40,182 nt of DNA from Candidatus Endomicrobiellum devescovinae (lineage in GTDB: Bacteria; Elusimicrobiota; Endomicrobiia; Endomicrobiales; Endomicrobiaceae), in the NCBI GenBank assembly GCA_031267795.1, contig JAIRYK010000012.1, positions 1 to 40,182 on the forward strand, read 5' to 3'. The notes below the pieces were generated by a model that was not told where the DNA came from, did no database searches, and was given only the letters and a program-made list of their open reading frames with translations. Position 1 is the stretch's first letter. Each line of letters begins with the position of its first letter. This document shows, in pieces, positions 1 to 12,353 of the stretch. The position numbers were made by a program, and so were the translations under genes.

Positions 1-115
1 CGTTTATTTTATTTTCAGTGTTTGGGTGTACAATATTGTTTAATCAAGAGAGAATATTTTTGAAAAAAAATAAAGATTTGATTTAATCCTTTCCCCTTAA
101 TATACATAAAATTAA

Positions 116-153
116 AAAAGAGGACGGAACCACTTAAGGTTCCGTCCTCTTTT
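116..153 (-). terminator. Rho-independent terminator of the cyclophilin/DJ-1 operon
   Basis: Bases 116-131 pair perfectly with 138-153, giving a 16-bp stem with a GC-rich core around a six-base loop (132-137). Read on the minus strand, the stem follows the DJ-1 stop codon by about 60 bases and is followed by a T-rich run (the A-rich stretch 111-115 on the plus strand). The plus-strand 3' side also has a few T residues, so it may act in both directions. The 115 bases before it hold no recognisable gene. Confidence 0.9.
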
Positions 154-166
154 CTAAATCTTACAT

Positions 167-209
167 TAAGCACAAAGCTGCAGTAAAGCAAGTACGCACA
201 TTGTGCTTA
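167..209. repeat. Inverted repeat just downstream of the DJ-1 gene
   Basis: Bases 167-175 (taagcacaa) are the exact reverse complement of 201-209 (ttgtgctta), with 25 bases between them. The right arm lies directly next to the DJ-1 stop codon. On the minus-strand transcript it would form a 9-bp stem ahead of the strong terminator at 116-153. It may protect the 3' end or be an accessory terminator; the function is unknown. Confidence 0.45.
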
Positions 210-211
210 GA

Positions 212-718
212 CTATTGCAAAACCTTTACGATGGCTTTGCCAAATTCTTCTGCGGCATCGGGTCCGTTTGCAGTAATGATATTTCCGTCAACTTCCAAAG
301 AATTGCCTGTATAATCAGCACCGCCTCTTAGCAAAGCTTCTTTTCCATCAATGTAAACAGTAGCTTTCCTACCTCTCAAAACGCCTGAATTTGCCAAAAT
401 AACTCCAGCAATGCATATTGCGGCAAGAGGTTTATTTTGGTTGAAAAATTCATTTGCAAGCTGCAAGGCGCTTTTGTTTTCAAAAAACACACTTGATCCA
501 CCGCCTCCGACGTAAACTATGGCGTCAAAATCAGAAGACTTAATATCAGAAATTAAGACCGTACTTACGGTTTTGTAACCAAATCGCCCCATCAGCTCTC
601 CTATTTTTACACTCGCTGTAATTACTTCTACGCCTGCTTTTTCTAGGATTTCTTTAGGCTTGAAATATTCTTCGTCTCTGAATACTTCAGGAGCAGTTAT
701 AAAAACAACTCTTTTCAT
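212..718 (-). CDS. DJ-1/PfpI family protein
   Basis: This 168-residue cytoplasmic protein has the flavodoxin-like fold of the DJ-1/PfpI (class I glutamine amidotransferase-like) family. The nucleophile elbow is AAICIAG with Cys102, and the partner acid is probably Glu16 or Glu17 in FRDEEYF. A glycine-rich YVGGGGS loop (residues 69-75) and the closing TANGP..A.EFG segment also fit. The usual His after the nucleophile in PfpI proteases (AICHG) is Ile here, so proteolytic activity is doubtful. A stress-response, deglycase-like or chaperone role is more likely but not shown. The gene starts 9 bases after the cyclophilin stop, with an AGG-containing ribosome site overlapping that stop, so the two genes form one operon ending at the 116-153 terminator. 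Confidence 0.88.
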   Translation of the reverse strand: MKRVVFITAPEVFRDEEYFKPKEILEKAGVEVITASVKIGELMGRFGYKTVSTVLISDIKSSDFDAIVYVGGGGSSVFFENKSALQLANEFFNQNKPLAAICIAGVILANSGVLRGRKATVYIDGKEALLRGGADYTGNSLEVDGNIITANGPDAAEEFGKAIVKVLQ

Positions 719-727
719 CTTAAATCC

Positions 728-1231
728 TTATCTTTCAATTTTAATGCTTTCAATTATGACAGGCTCTACAGGATTATCGGAAAAATCAACTTGGGTTCTG
801 GCTATCTTTTTTATTACGTCCAAACCTTCTGTAACTTCGCCAAAGATTGTATGGTTTCCGTTAAGCCAAGGTGTAGAAACTTCAGTTATAAAAAATTGAG
901 AACCATTTGTATTAGGTCCAGAGTTAGCCATAGCCAAAATTCCCGGCTTATCAAACTTCAAAGAAGGGTCTATTTCATCTTTAAATTTATACCCTGGTCC
1001 GCCGGTACCAGTTCCAATAGGGTCCCCTCCTTGAATCATAAATTCAGGTATTACTCTGTGGAAAATTAGTCCATCATAGAATTTTCTTTTTATAGCTTTT
1101 CCTGTTTTTGGGTCAATAAATTCTTTTGTTCCTTCTGCTAATTCCACAAAATTAGCCACTGTAAGTGGTGCATTTTCGTGTAGAAGTTTTATTTTAATTG
1201 TTCCCATAGAAGTTTTGATTACAGCATTCAT
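728..1231 (-). CDS. Peptidyl-prolyl cis-trans isomerase, cyclophilin type
   Basis: The product catalyses cis-trans isomerisation of Xaa-Pro bonds. From the chosen ATG it has 167 residues and no signal peptide, so it is probably cytoplasmic. Cyclophilin signatures are intact: the catalytic Arg59 in IFHRVIP, Phe64 and Gln67 in FMIQGGDP, GSQFFIT at 110-116, and Trp122 with NGNHTIFG. The insertion around residues 33-50 (TKEFIDPKTG) is common in bacterial single-domain cyclophilins. The reading frame is open upstream to 1276, but the start at 1231 has a clear AGGAG site about 6 bases ahead and gives the normal family N-terminus, so I chose it. It is the first gene of the minus-strand operon. Confidence 0.95.
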   Translation of the reverse strand: MNAVIKTSMGTIKIKLLHENAPLTVANFVELAEGTKEFIDPKTGKAIKRKFYDGLIFHRVIPEFMIQGGDPIGTGTGGPGYKFKDEIDPSLKFDKPGILAMANSGPNTNGSQFFITEVSTPWLNGNHTIFGEVTEGLDVIKKIARTQVDFSDNPVEPVIIESIKIER

Positions 1232-1282
1232 TGATACGTCTCCTTTTTTTTTATTTTGAAAAGATCCAATAAACATATCGGT

Positions 1283-1288
1283 ATTATA
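1283..1288 (-). promoter_or_regulatory. Candidate -10 element for the cyclophilin operon
   Basis: The minus strand carries a consensus TATAAT about 50 bases before the cyclophilin start codon. The best -35-like hexamer (TTGTAA) is 20 bases further upstream, which is longer than ideal, so only the -10 is called. The 255-base space from 1232 to 1486 separates divergent genes and holds nothing else I can identify. Confidence 0.4.
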
Positions 1289-1486
1289 TCAAAGTTTTTG
1301 CAGGCATTTTACAATACTCAATAAAAAAGTTCTTTAAAGTATCCAAATTATATATTTCCACACTTTTTCACATTAAATACGCACTTCAGAGTAAAAAAAC
1401 TATAAAATAATTAAATTAAATAATTATAACGTAAACGCTGAAAATATCATATCGTTGCATTTTACAATTAACAATAAAGGAAAATT

Positions 1487-2556
1487 ATGAAAAATTTTTT
1501 GATGGCGGCGTTTTTGTTTGTTTTATATCTATTTATTACTTGCGAATTTTCTTTTGCAAAGGGGAATGTTGCCATTTTAGGAGTCGGTGGCACTATAGCT
1601 GGTACGGCTAATCGCCTACGAAAGTTGTGGGTTATAAAGCGGCTTCTCTGACAGTTGACGATATTATAAAAAGCATTTCTGAATTAACTAAAGACGTAAA
1701 TATTGTTTTATGCGAGCAAGTTGCTCAAATAGACAGTAAGGATATGACCGATGATATTTGGCTTAGGCTTGCTAAAAGAGTCAACGAACTTTTAAAGCGA
1801 AACAATATTAATGGTATTGTAATTACACATGGAACTGACACTATAGAAGAGACTGCTTATTTCCTGAGCTTAGTTGTTAAAAGTAAAAAACCAGTTGTTT
1901 TGGTTGGAGCAATGCGCCCAAGTACTGCAATAAGCGCAGACGGTCCCAAAAATCTGTACGATGCTTGCATTATAGCAGGTAGTGAAAAATCAGAAGGGAG
2001 AGGAGTTTTGGTGTGCCTTAACGATACCATATACTCCGCAAGATTTGTTACAAAACTTAATACAATTCTTCCGAATGCTTTTGGCAGTTTGGATTTTGGC
2101 GTTTTAGGGTATGTAGTAGAAAATGAGCCATATTTTTATAATGCTTTAGATAAAAAATATACTTTTAAATCTGAATTTGACGTAAGAGATTTAAATGCAT
2201 TGCCAAAAGTTGATATTGTGTACAGCTATGCTGGAACAAATTCTCATGTCGCGGTAGAAGCTTTCTGTAAGTCAGGTGTAAAGGGGATAATCCATGCTGG
2301 TACAGGTAATGGAAGTATTCATAAAGAAACATTAGAAGCTCTCAACAATGCAATAAAATCTGGTGTAATCATAGTAAGAGCTACTAGACTTCCCGGGGGC
2401 ATAGTTTCAAAAGATGAAAATTATGAAGGAAGCTATAAATTTATAGCTTCAGATTCTTTAAACCCCCAAAAAGCAAAAATTTTACTACAGCTTGCGCTGA
2501 CAAAGTACTCTGCTAAAGATACGAAGTCAATTCAAGAGCTGTTTTACAGATATTAG
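1487..2556 (+). pseudogene. ansB: Type II (periplasmic) L-asparaginase, frameshifted
   Basis: The gene opens at ATG 1487 behind an AAAGGA site with a signal peptide (MKNFLMAAFLFVLYLF..FSFA) and the first asparaginase motif GGTIAG. That frame runs into a stop at 1649-1651. The rest of the enzyme (HGTDT, AMRPST..SADGP, LNPQKARILLQLAL-like end) lies in another frame from about 1612 to 2556. Homology joins the two if one base is missing near 1610-1612, giving GTAN-SPTKVVGYKA and a protein of about 356 residues, the normal family length. Both catalytic threonine motifs (GGTIAG and HGTDT) survive but in different frames. A GTG at 1627 could start the long part, but it has no ribosome site and would lack the signal peptide and first catalytic threonine. 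The name rests on close AnsB-type similarity. Confidence 0.85.
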
Positions 2557-2566
2557 TAAAAATTTA

Positions 2567-2596
2567 TTGACCAATTTCTGAATAATTAGGTAGAAT
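2567..2596 (+). promoter_or_regulatory. Sigma-70-type promoter before the ligase/ATP synthase run
   Basis: TTGACC (2567-2572) and TAGAAT (2591-2596) are separated by 18 bases, and the start codon at 2639 lies about 40 bases downstream. Because only 39 bases separate the ligase gene from atpB and no better promoter is visible there, this promoter could also feed the ATP synthase operon. Confidence 0.6.
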
Positions 2597-2638
2597 ACCC
2601 ATCGTTGCTATCTTTCAATTGTGAGGGAAAATCCTATT

Positions 2639-4843
2639 ATGATTCAGAAATCTCTGAGAAAAATAGTTCTTTTTGGTCTTCCTATTTTTTATTTTTTGAT
2701 AGCAGTGTCTTTTTATCTTGGCACTTATGACTCGGCTCAAATAAAAATCACTATTTTTCATATAGGCGGATTGCTTTTAATCATGGCTTGGCTTCTTCTA
2801 AAAATAGAAGAGGGATGTTTTACTTTGTTTAAAAATAAGTTCATCTATATTTTACCTGTAGTTTTACTACTGTTGTCCGGACTTGTTTCTCTTTCCATTT
2901 CTCCTTTCAAACTTGCAAGTTTAAACGATCTTCTTAGAAGATTTATATATTGCGGTATAGCTTTTATATTAGTTGATGAATTTGACGATAACAAGAAAAT
3001 ATTCCGTATAAAAAATTGGCTTATTGCTGCATCGTTTGCCGTGTGCGCGTATGGCATATTGCAGATATTTGACTATCATATGTATCCTAAAGAAACGTTC
3101 TCATCGGGCTTAGACCCTTTTCTTTGGAGGCAAGCGTTTGGCGAGAGAATAATGTCAAGTTTTGGCAATCCTAATTTCTTCGGCGATTTCTTGATTGTCA
3201 TGAGCCCTATCAGTCTCGCTTTATTTATGTATAGAAAGAAATTTTATCTTGCTATTTTATGGTTTCTGATTTTAATATGCTCTTATCATACAATGTCAAA
3301 GGGAACATGTCTTGGTTTTGCTTCAGGGCTTGTTGTTTTTGCTGTGCTATATGCGTTTCTATTTTTAAGAAATAAGCTCAACAACAAATTGTTGACTATA
3401 TTGGCAATATGCATGCTGATTGTTTCATTTTTATCAGTTTTTGCCATATATCACAAAACTAAGGAAAGAAGTGATAGTGCTTCCTTCAGAGTGTTTACAT
3501 GGCTTTCAACGTGGGAAATGATAAACACAAATCCTGTTTTAGGCACTGGAATAGGCACATTTTATTTAACATATCCGTCTTGGAGAAGACCGCAGATATT
3601 TTTTATTGAGGGGAAACACAATACAGAAAGCGATCATCCTGAAAATGAATATCTTGAAGTGTGGTATGACGAAGGCATAGCAGGTCTTACAATCTTCCTT
3701 GTCCTTATTATTTTTGTTTTAATTTTAGGATACAAAAATATGTTATTTTTACGCGCAAACGAAACTACAAGAGACGGACATATTGCTTACTTACAGCTTG
3801 GCGTTATTTCAGCGTTTGCCGCTCAGCTTGTGCATGGATTCGTATGCGTTTCTTTAAAATTCGTATCTTCCGGTGTTATGTTTTGGCTTTTAATAGGTTT
3901 AACTTTATCTATAGGAGCAAATTCTATAAAACATGGAAGTAGCACAAACAAAAACTATTTAAAAAAGCCTGTTAAACTTGTTTTGCAATCTATAATTGTT
4001 ATTATTTTTGTCTGGGCGATTATGTTTACAAAAGGTTATTTTAGTGCAGACTTGCTGCATGCAAGAGCTATTCTTTTCTCCAGATCTAGGAATTGGGAAA
4101 ACGCAATCTTTACATACAACCAAGTAAACAAAAATAATCCTTCTTACTTAATGTCAAAGTATTTTAAAATTAACGTTCATATTGACAGATGGAAAGCTGG
4201 TGACAGCACTTTGGCAGAAAAAACCTTCGGAGAACTTTGGAATTTAGCTCCGAATTTTGTACAATCCAAATGGTATGCAGGGATGATGTATCTAAGGTTG
4301 TTTAACGATAATAAAATTTTGTTAAAGCAATATATTGCAGAGGGTAAACCTAGAGATATTATTGCCAATCAGGAAAAAGCCGTCAGCGATGCGTTTAAGA
4401 TGTCGGAAAAGTATTATAAGCAGTACATTGAAATAGATCCAATTTTTCCTATGTCATATTACGGGCTCTCATCATTGTATGCTCAAGTTGGAGATTTTGA
4501 AAAATCTGAAAAAATTTTGTTAGCTCATTTGGAGTACCCTAAAAGATTATGGGAAGCCCCTCATAACTTTTGGGTTGAAGATTGGAGTTCTAGACGACAA
4601 AGTGATTATTCCGAGACCTATAACCAACTTGGATATTTGTATGTGCTTCAAAGGAAATTTGACAAAGCGGAATCTATGTATTTAAAAGCTCTGGAGTTGA
4701 ATTCTCAAAATATAAATGCTAAAAAGAATCTTGCCATGCTTTACAGCGGGTTAGGTAAAAATGGTAAAGCAAAACAATTATGGATTGAAATTTATCATAT
4801 AAATCCCAATGATAAAGACGCAGCAGAGTATTTCAAACGCTGA
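2639..4843 (+). CDS. O-antigen ligase-like (Wzy/WaaL family) membrane protein with C-terminal TPRs
   Basis: This protein of about 734 residues has around ten hydrophobic helices in its first 450 residues and then a soluble tetratricopeptide part. The ligase/polymerase signatures are the FGNPNFFGDF loop (about 175-184), the FRVFTW...GTGIGTF periplasmic segment, and HPENEYLEVWYDEG (about 333-346), the usual H.N.YL motif of Wzy_C proteins. TPR-like units follow, most clearly in the last 80 residues (YNQLGYLYVLQRKFDKAE, then KNLAMLYSGLGKNGKA). The family joins or polymerises glycans on the periplasmic side of the inner membrane; the substrate cannot be read here. The frame is open from GTG 2621, but ATG 2639 has a GAGGG site about 10 bases upstream. 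TPR-extended ligases often act on protein or S-layer glycans, which is possible here. Confidence 0.8.
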   Translation: MIQKSLRKIVLFGLPIFYFLIAVSFYLGTYDSAQIKITIFHIGGLLLIMAWLLLKIEEGCFTLFKNKFIYILPVVLLLLSGLVSLSISPFKLASLNDLLRRFIYCGIAFILVDEFDDNKKIFRIKNWLIAASFAVCAYGILQIFDYHMYPKETFSSGLDPFLWRQAFGERIMSSFGNPNFFGDFLIVMSPISLALFMYRKKFYLAILWFLILICSYHTMSKGTCLGFASGLVVFAVLYAFLFLRNKLNNKLLTILAICMLIVSFLSVFAIYHKTKERSDSASFRVFTWLSTWEMINTNPVLGTGIGTFYLTYPSWRRPQIFFIEGKHNTESDHPENEYLEVWYDEGIAGLTIFLVLIIFVLILGYKNMLFLRANETTRDGHIAYLQLGVISAFAAQLVHGFVCVSLKFVSSGVMFWLLIGLTLSIGANSIKHGSSTNKNYLKKPVKLVLQSIIVIIFVWAIMFTKGYFSADLLHARAILFSRSRNWENAIFTYNQVNKNNPSYLMSKYFKINVHIDRWKAGDSTLAEKTFGELWNLAPNFVQSKWYAGMMYLRLFNDNKILLKQYIAEGKPRDIIANQEKAVSDAFKMSEKYYKQYIEIDPIFPMSYYGLSSLYAQVGDFEKSEKILLAHLEYPKRLWEAPHNFWVEDWSSRRQSDYSETYNQLGYLYVLQRKFDKAESMYLKALELNSQNINAKKNLAMLYSGLGKNGKAKQLWIEIYHINPNDKDAAEYFKR

Positions 4844-4882
4844 ACGCAAATAAAGAAACGATACAGAGAAAGAGGAAATAGT

Positions 4883-5819
<937 letters not shown>

Positions 5820-5834
5820 TTCAAAGAGACAAAA

Positions 5835-6344
5835 ATGGAAATAATACAAAAATTTGGTTTAGAAACTAAGTTGTTTTTGTTTCAGCTGATAAATTTTCTC
5901 ATCATAGTGTTTATTCTTAAAAAGTTTTTATTTAAACCTTTAAAGAGAATGCTTGACGAGAGAAAGCGTAAAATAGAACAATCTTTGCAAGATGCTGAAA
6001 ATGCAAAAGCTGCTTTGGAAAATGCAGGCGAGGAACGCAAAAAGATTCTTGCCGACGCTAAAGTTGGCGCAGATAAGCTAATGGCGTCTGTTAAGGCATC
6101 TGCTGACGAAACAAAAGAAAAAACATTAGTTGAAGCAAAGTCTCATTCGCAGCAAATTATAGAAGAAGCAAAGAATAAAGCCTCTGCTGAATTTGAAAAC
6201 ATGAATAAGCAAATAGGTAAAATGTCTGTTGATGTTTCAAGCAAAATTTTATCTAAAGTTTTATCAGAGTTGTTTACTGAAGAAGAAAAACAAAAATTAA
6301 TGTCTCGCGCTCTGGAAAGGATAGATGAAAAGATCACAAATTAA
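5835..6344 (+). CDS. atpF: F1Fo ATP synthase subunit b
   Basis: Subunit b is the peripheral stalk that holds F1 to Fo. The 169-residue protein has one N-terminal membrane helix (about 13-33, FLFQLINFLIIVFILKKFLF) and then a long charged coiled coil rich in Ala, Glu and Lys to the C-terminus. It ends with the usual helix that binds subunit delta. Length is normal. Its 3' end overlaps atpH by 20 bases, which suggests translational coupling of the two stalk subunits. Only one b gene is present, so the stalk is presumably a b homodimer. Confidence 0.95.
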   Translation: MEIIQKFGLETKLFLFQLINFLIIVFILKKFLFKPLKRMLDERKRKIEQSLQDAENAKAALENAGEERKKILADAKVGADKLMASVKASADETKEKTLVEAKSHSQQIIEEAKNKASAEFENMNKQIGKMSVDVSSKILSKVLSELFTEEEKQKLMSRALERIDEKITN

Positions 6345-6681
6345 AGAACTTGCAAAATCAATAGTTGAATACGATGAGTTGTCGGAAAAAGATTTAAATT
6401 GGGTTTATTCAAATTTTTCAAGGCAAGAGATTAAGGCATTTGCTCGCCTTTTGTCTAATGAGATAAAAGATAAGAATGTTCTCGCAACCTTTGCCGGAGA
6501 GCTTAGCGCCGCTAATAAAAGTAAAATAGAAGCGATGTTTCCCGGTAAAAAGATTACTTTTAAACGCGACGATGCAGGTGTTGCCGGCGGCGTGCGTTTT
6601 GAATATAGTGATTTCATTTTAGATTATAGCATTTCAGGGATAGCAAGAAGAATCTTAAATGCCATAAAAGAGAGATTATAA
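6325..6681 (+). CDS. atpH: F1Fo ATP synthase subunit delta, shortened N-terminal domain
   Basis: Delta links the top of F1 to the b stalk. The identity comes from operon position and from the C-terminal domain, where GVAGGVRFEYSDFILDYSISG followed by RRILNAIKERL matches the family's closing 'GG..I..GD.ihDgSv..rL..l' pattern. The protein is only 118 residues, against about 175-180 normally. The loss is in the N-terminal six-helix domain that grips the alpha-subunit N-terminus: only about 50 residues precede the C-terminal part. No upstream frame carries the missing helices, because the preceding sequence is the intact end of atpF. The gene overlaps atpF by 20 bases and shares one base with the atpA start. 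It is probably functional but reduced. Confidence 0.85.
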   Translation: MKRSQIKELAKSIVEYDELSEKDLNWVYSNFSRQEIKAFARLLSNEIKDKNVLATFAGELSAANKSKIEAMFPGKKITFKRDDAGVAGGVRFEYSDFILDYSISGIARRILNAIKERL

Positions 6682-8196
6682 TGAAACCGGAAGAAATAAT
6701 ACAAAGAATTGAAAAAGAGCTGTATTCCGCTCAAACAAATTCTGAGCTTGTAAATTTTGGAGTTGTAGAAAGTATCGGGGACGAAATTGTTAAAGCTTCA
6801 GGGCTTTCTAATGCGGGATATTATGAAGAAATAGAATTTGATGATGGTTCTGTAGGGTTTGTATTAAACATTGATGAAGATTTTGTTTCAATTGTTCTAA
6901 TTAAAAATACTGGTCGTGTTTCGCGTGGAATGAAGGTAAAGTCAACAGGGAAAGTTTTGAATGTTCCTGTTTCGGACAAACTCATAGGAAGGGTTGTCAA
7001 CACCCTTGGAGAACCTATAGACGGAAACGAGCTTAAACATGCTAACCCATCTTATTATCCAGTTGAAAAAATAGCACCAGGAATTATTGAAAGAAGCTCA
7101 GTTGATACGCCTTTAAAGACTGGAATTAAAGCCATAGACGCTATGACGCCTATAGGAAGAGGTCAAAGAGAACTTATAATTGGCGATAGAGGCACAGGAA
7201 AAACTGCCATAGCTGTAGACACTATAATAAATCAACAAAAGCTTGATATGGGCTTAAAAAGAGTTATATGCATATATTGCTCAATTGGACAAAAGCAGTC
7301 TAACTTAGCTTCAATAGTTGCAAAGTTAAAAGAAGAAGGAGCTATGGATTACACCATAATTGTAGCTGCAACTGCTTCCGATCCTGCTTCAATGCAATAT
7401 ATTGCTCCTCTTGCAGCTTCTGCAATCGGCGAATATTTTATGGATAAAGGGGAAGACGTTTTAATTGTTTACGACGATTTGACAAAACACGCATGGGCAT
7501 ATAGACAGATTTCATTGTTAATTAAAAGACCTGCAGGACGCGAAGCTTACCCTGGCGATATTTTCTATTTGCACTCAAGGCTTCTTGAAAGATCTGTAAG
7601 AATGTCAGATAAAAGAGGTGGGGGATCAATCACAGCTTTGCCGATTATTGAAACTCAAGGAAATGATTTGTCGGCGTATATTCCTACAAACGTTGTTTCT
7701 ATAACAGATGGACAGATATATTTAGAAGCGGATTTATTTAACGCAGGCATGCGTCCGGCTATTAACGTTGGACTTTCTGTGTCCCGCGTTGGCGGCGCAG
7801 CTCAGACTAAATCAATGAAACAGCTGGCAGGTCCTGTAAGACTTGAACTTTCTCAGTTTAGAGAGCTTCAGGCTTTTACGCAGTTTGGGAGTGATTTAGA
7901 TGAAGACACATTGAAGCGGCTTGAAAGAGGGAAAAGAATTTCAGAAATTCTTAAGCAGCCTCAATACAGACCTTACGATGAAATTTCTGAAATATTGTCA
8001 ATTTTTGCCGCAACGTCAGGACTTCTTGATAATATAGATGTTGACAAAGTTGTAACAGTTGAACACCAAATGATAGATTACGTTAAGAAAACGTACCCTG
8101 AGACTGTAAAAAAACTATCAACAAGCGCAAAGATAGACAATGCGCTGAAAGCTGAACTTGAAAAAGAAATTAATGAATTTAAGAGTGTAAACAGCT

Positions 8197-8222
<26 letters not shown>
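6681..8222 (+). CDS. atpA: F1Fo ATP synthase subunit alpha
   Basis: Alpha is the non-catalytic nucleotide-binding subunit of the F1 hexamer. The 513-residue length is normal. The Walker A loop GDRGTGKT lies at 168-175, preceded by GIKAIDAMTPIGRGQR, and the signature GMRPAINVGLSVSRVGGAAQ is intact. The start codon overlaps the atpH stop by one base, and the 3' end overlaps atpG by 26 bases. No residues appear missing. Expression is tied to the rest of the operon by these overlaps. Confidence 0.98.
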
Positions 8223-10469
<2,247 letters not shown>

Positions 10470-10484
10470 TGAAAGCGGGAAAAT

Positions 10485-10901
10485 ATGAATAATTTTGGAA
10501 TAGAAATTTTATCGCCACAAGGGCTTGTTTTTAAAGGAGAGATACGTTCCGCTTCTTTTCCTACAGCAAACGGTATAATAACAGTCTTGCCTGGACATGA
10601 AGGACTTGTAACTAACTTAAAACATGGCGAGATAATACTTGAATCTTCAGACGGCGTAAAAAAGATAACTATTACAGGTGGTTTTGCAGAGATTACAAAT
10701 AAAAATATTAACGTAATAGCGGAATTTGCTGCAAGTTCTGATGAAACTAATAAACATAAGATAGAGCAGGCTGTAAAACTTGCAAAAGAAATGAAAGAAA
10801 AGAGAAAGAATTTTGTTGATATGTCCGTTATAGAAACTGAATTGAAAAAATCTGTTGCAGAGTTAAAATCAGGGATAGGTCTCAAACGTAAAGGCATGTA
10901 A
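10485..10901 (+). CDS. atpC: F1Fo ATP synthase subunit epsilon
   Basis: Epsilon sits on the rotor base and can inhibit ATP hydrolysis. The 138-residue protein has the N-terminal beta-sandwich (IEILSPQGLVFKGEIRSASFPTANG..TVLPGHEGLVT) and a C-terminal two-helix region (from about residue 83) rich in Lys and Glu, so the inhibitory arm is kept. It ends the operon. No clear terminator follows in 10902-11037, where I see only AT-rich DNA with a TATAAT at 11002-11007 that may belong to a promoter of the next gene. Confidence 0.95.
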   Translation: MNNFGIEILSPQGLVFKGEIRSASFPTANGIITVLPGHEGLVTNLKHGEIILESSDGVKKITITGGFAEITNKNINVIAEFAASSDETNKHKIEQAVKLAKEMKEKRKNFVDMSVIETELKKSVAELKSGIGLKRKGM

Positions 10902-11037
10902 TATGGTTATGTACTTAACGTTCCTTATTGTTACAAATAGTTTAGAATAATTTTAAGTTTTTGTAGTTTCAGTTTTGCGATGTATTTAGCAACAAACAAT
11001 TTATAATTATTTGCATAAATAAATAGGAGTAAAACCT

Positions 11038-11793
11038 ATGTCAGGTCATAATAAATGGGCTAGTATTAAACATAAAAAAGCAGCAACTGACGCAAAAAAG
11101 GGCAAAGTTTTTACAAAAATTATAAGAGAAATTGTAGTTGCAACAAAAGAAGGCGGGGCTCAGATTGAAAACAATGCTCGTCTAAGAAAAGCTATTGACG
11201 ACGCTAAAGAAGCAAATATGCCTCAGGATAACATAAAGAAAGCAATACAACGAGGTAACGGCGAAATACCGGGTGCGATTTACGAAGAAATGGTTTACGA
11301 GGGATATGGTCCAGCAGGTGTGGCTTTAATAGTGGAAGTAACTACGGATAATAAAAACAGAACAGCTTCAGAAATAAGAAAAATGTTTTCAAGCCACAAA
11401 GGAAACCTTGGCGAAACTGGATGCGTAGGTTGGATGTTTGACAGAAAAGGCTATATAACAGTAAATAAATCTGGAACCGACGAAGAAACTGTTATGAATG
11501 CAGCTTTAGAAGCGGGCGCCGAAGATTTTAAAAGCGAAGCTGACAGCGATATATATGAAATCATAACAAATCCTTCAGATTTGGAATCCGTAAAGAAATC
11601 CTTGAAAGAAAAAAATATAAATGTAACCTCTTCTGAAATAAGCATGATTCCTCAAACTCAGGTAGCTCTTTCAGGCGACGACGCAAAATGTATGCTAAAA
11701 CTTATGGATTCTTTAGAAGAACACGAAGACGTTAAGAATGTCTATGCGAACTTTGACATTTCCTCAGAAGAAATGGAGAAAATAGAAGAGTAA
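11038..11793 (+). CDS. yebC: YebC/PmpR family protein
   Basis: The 251-residue protein opens with the family signature SGHNKWASIKHKKAATDAKKGKVF and has the MPQDNIKKAIQRG and EEMVYEGYGPAGVALIVE segments of domains 1 and 2. Proteins of this family are described as DNA-binding regulators and, more recently, as ribosome-associated factors that relieve stalling; which applies here cannot be told. A TAGGAG site precedes the ATG. As in many bacteria it lies directly upstream of ruvC, and its stop overlaps the ruvC start by one base. Confidence 0.96.
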   Translation: MSGHNKWASIKHKKAATDAKKGKVFTKIIREIVVATKEGGAQIENNARLRKAIDDAKEANMPQDNIKKAIQRGNGEIPGAIYEEMVYEGYGPAGVALIVEVTTDNKNRTASEIRKMFSSHKGNLGETGCVGWMFDRKGYITVNKSGTDEETVMNAALEAGAEDFKSEADSDIYEIITNPSDLESVKKSLKEKNINVTSSEISMIPQTQVALSGDDAKCMLKLMDSLEEHEDVKNVYANFDISSEEMEKIEE

Positions 11794-12272
11794 TGATAGT
11801 ACTTGGAATTGATCCGGGTCTTTCTCTTACAGGCTGGGGGGTTGTTGAAGCTTTATCAAAAGATAAAATCAACGCCATACAATACGGTTGTATCAAAACG
11901 ATGCCTCCGGCTCCTCTTATAGAAAGGCTTCATACAGTTCATGACGAACTTCAATCTGTTATAAACAGATATAAACCTGAAGTCGTCGCTATAGAAGAGC
12001 TATTCTTTTTAAAAGCGTCTAAAACTGTAGCATCTGTAGGGCAGTCCAGAGGCGCAATAGTTTTAACTGTTTCAATGAATAAGATTCCTTTATTTGAATA
12101 CAATCCTAGATGTGTTAAAATAGCCCTTACAGGCTATGGTTCTGCAGACAAACACCAAATGCAACATATGGTTAAAACTTTTTTAAAGCTTAAAGAAATT
12201 CCAAAGCCTGACGATGCAGCAGACGCATTGGCAATGGCAATATGTCACATTAATACTACAAAATGGCGATAA
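11793..12272 (+). CDS. ruvC: Holliday junction endodeoxyribonuclease RuvC
   Basis: RuvC cuts four-way junctions to finish recombination. At 159 residues the length is normal. The acidic active site is visible: Asp7 in GIDPGLSLTGWG, Glu68 in AIEELFF, and Asp141/Asp144 in DDAADALA. The QSRGAI segment is also typical. The start overlaps yebC by one base, and ruvA and ruvB follow, so the full RuvABC set is encoded together. Confidence 0.97.
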   Translation: MIVLGIDPGLSLTGWGVVEALSKDKINAIQYGCIKTMPPAPLIERLHTVHDELQSVINRYKPEVVAIEELFFLKASKTVASVGQSRGAIVLTVSMNKIPLFEYNPRCVKIALTGYGSADKHQMQHMVKTFLKLKEIPKPDDAADALAMAICHINTTKWR

Positions 12273-12283
12273 CAAGCAATATT

Positions 12284-12311
12284 GTCTTTTAAGTTTTTTG
12301 CTTTAAAAGAC
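12284..12311 (+). other. Small hairpin between ruvC and ruvA
   Basis: Bases 12284-12292 pair with 12303-12311 to give a 9-bp AT-rich stem and a ten-base loop. No T-run follows, so it is a poor terminator. It may simply slow transcription or be a chance palindrome in the 81-base gap between the genes. Confidence 0.3.
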
Positions 12312-12353
12312 CTACACTTATTTGCAGTTCACAGCAAACTTTACAAGGATATT

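Noticed and set aside
1627-2556. Asparaginase starting at GTG 1627 as an intact gene
   Set aside because: No ribosome site precedes it, and it would lack the signal peptide and the GGTIAG catalytic threonine that sit upstream in another frame.
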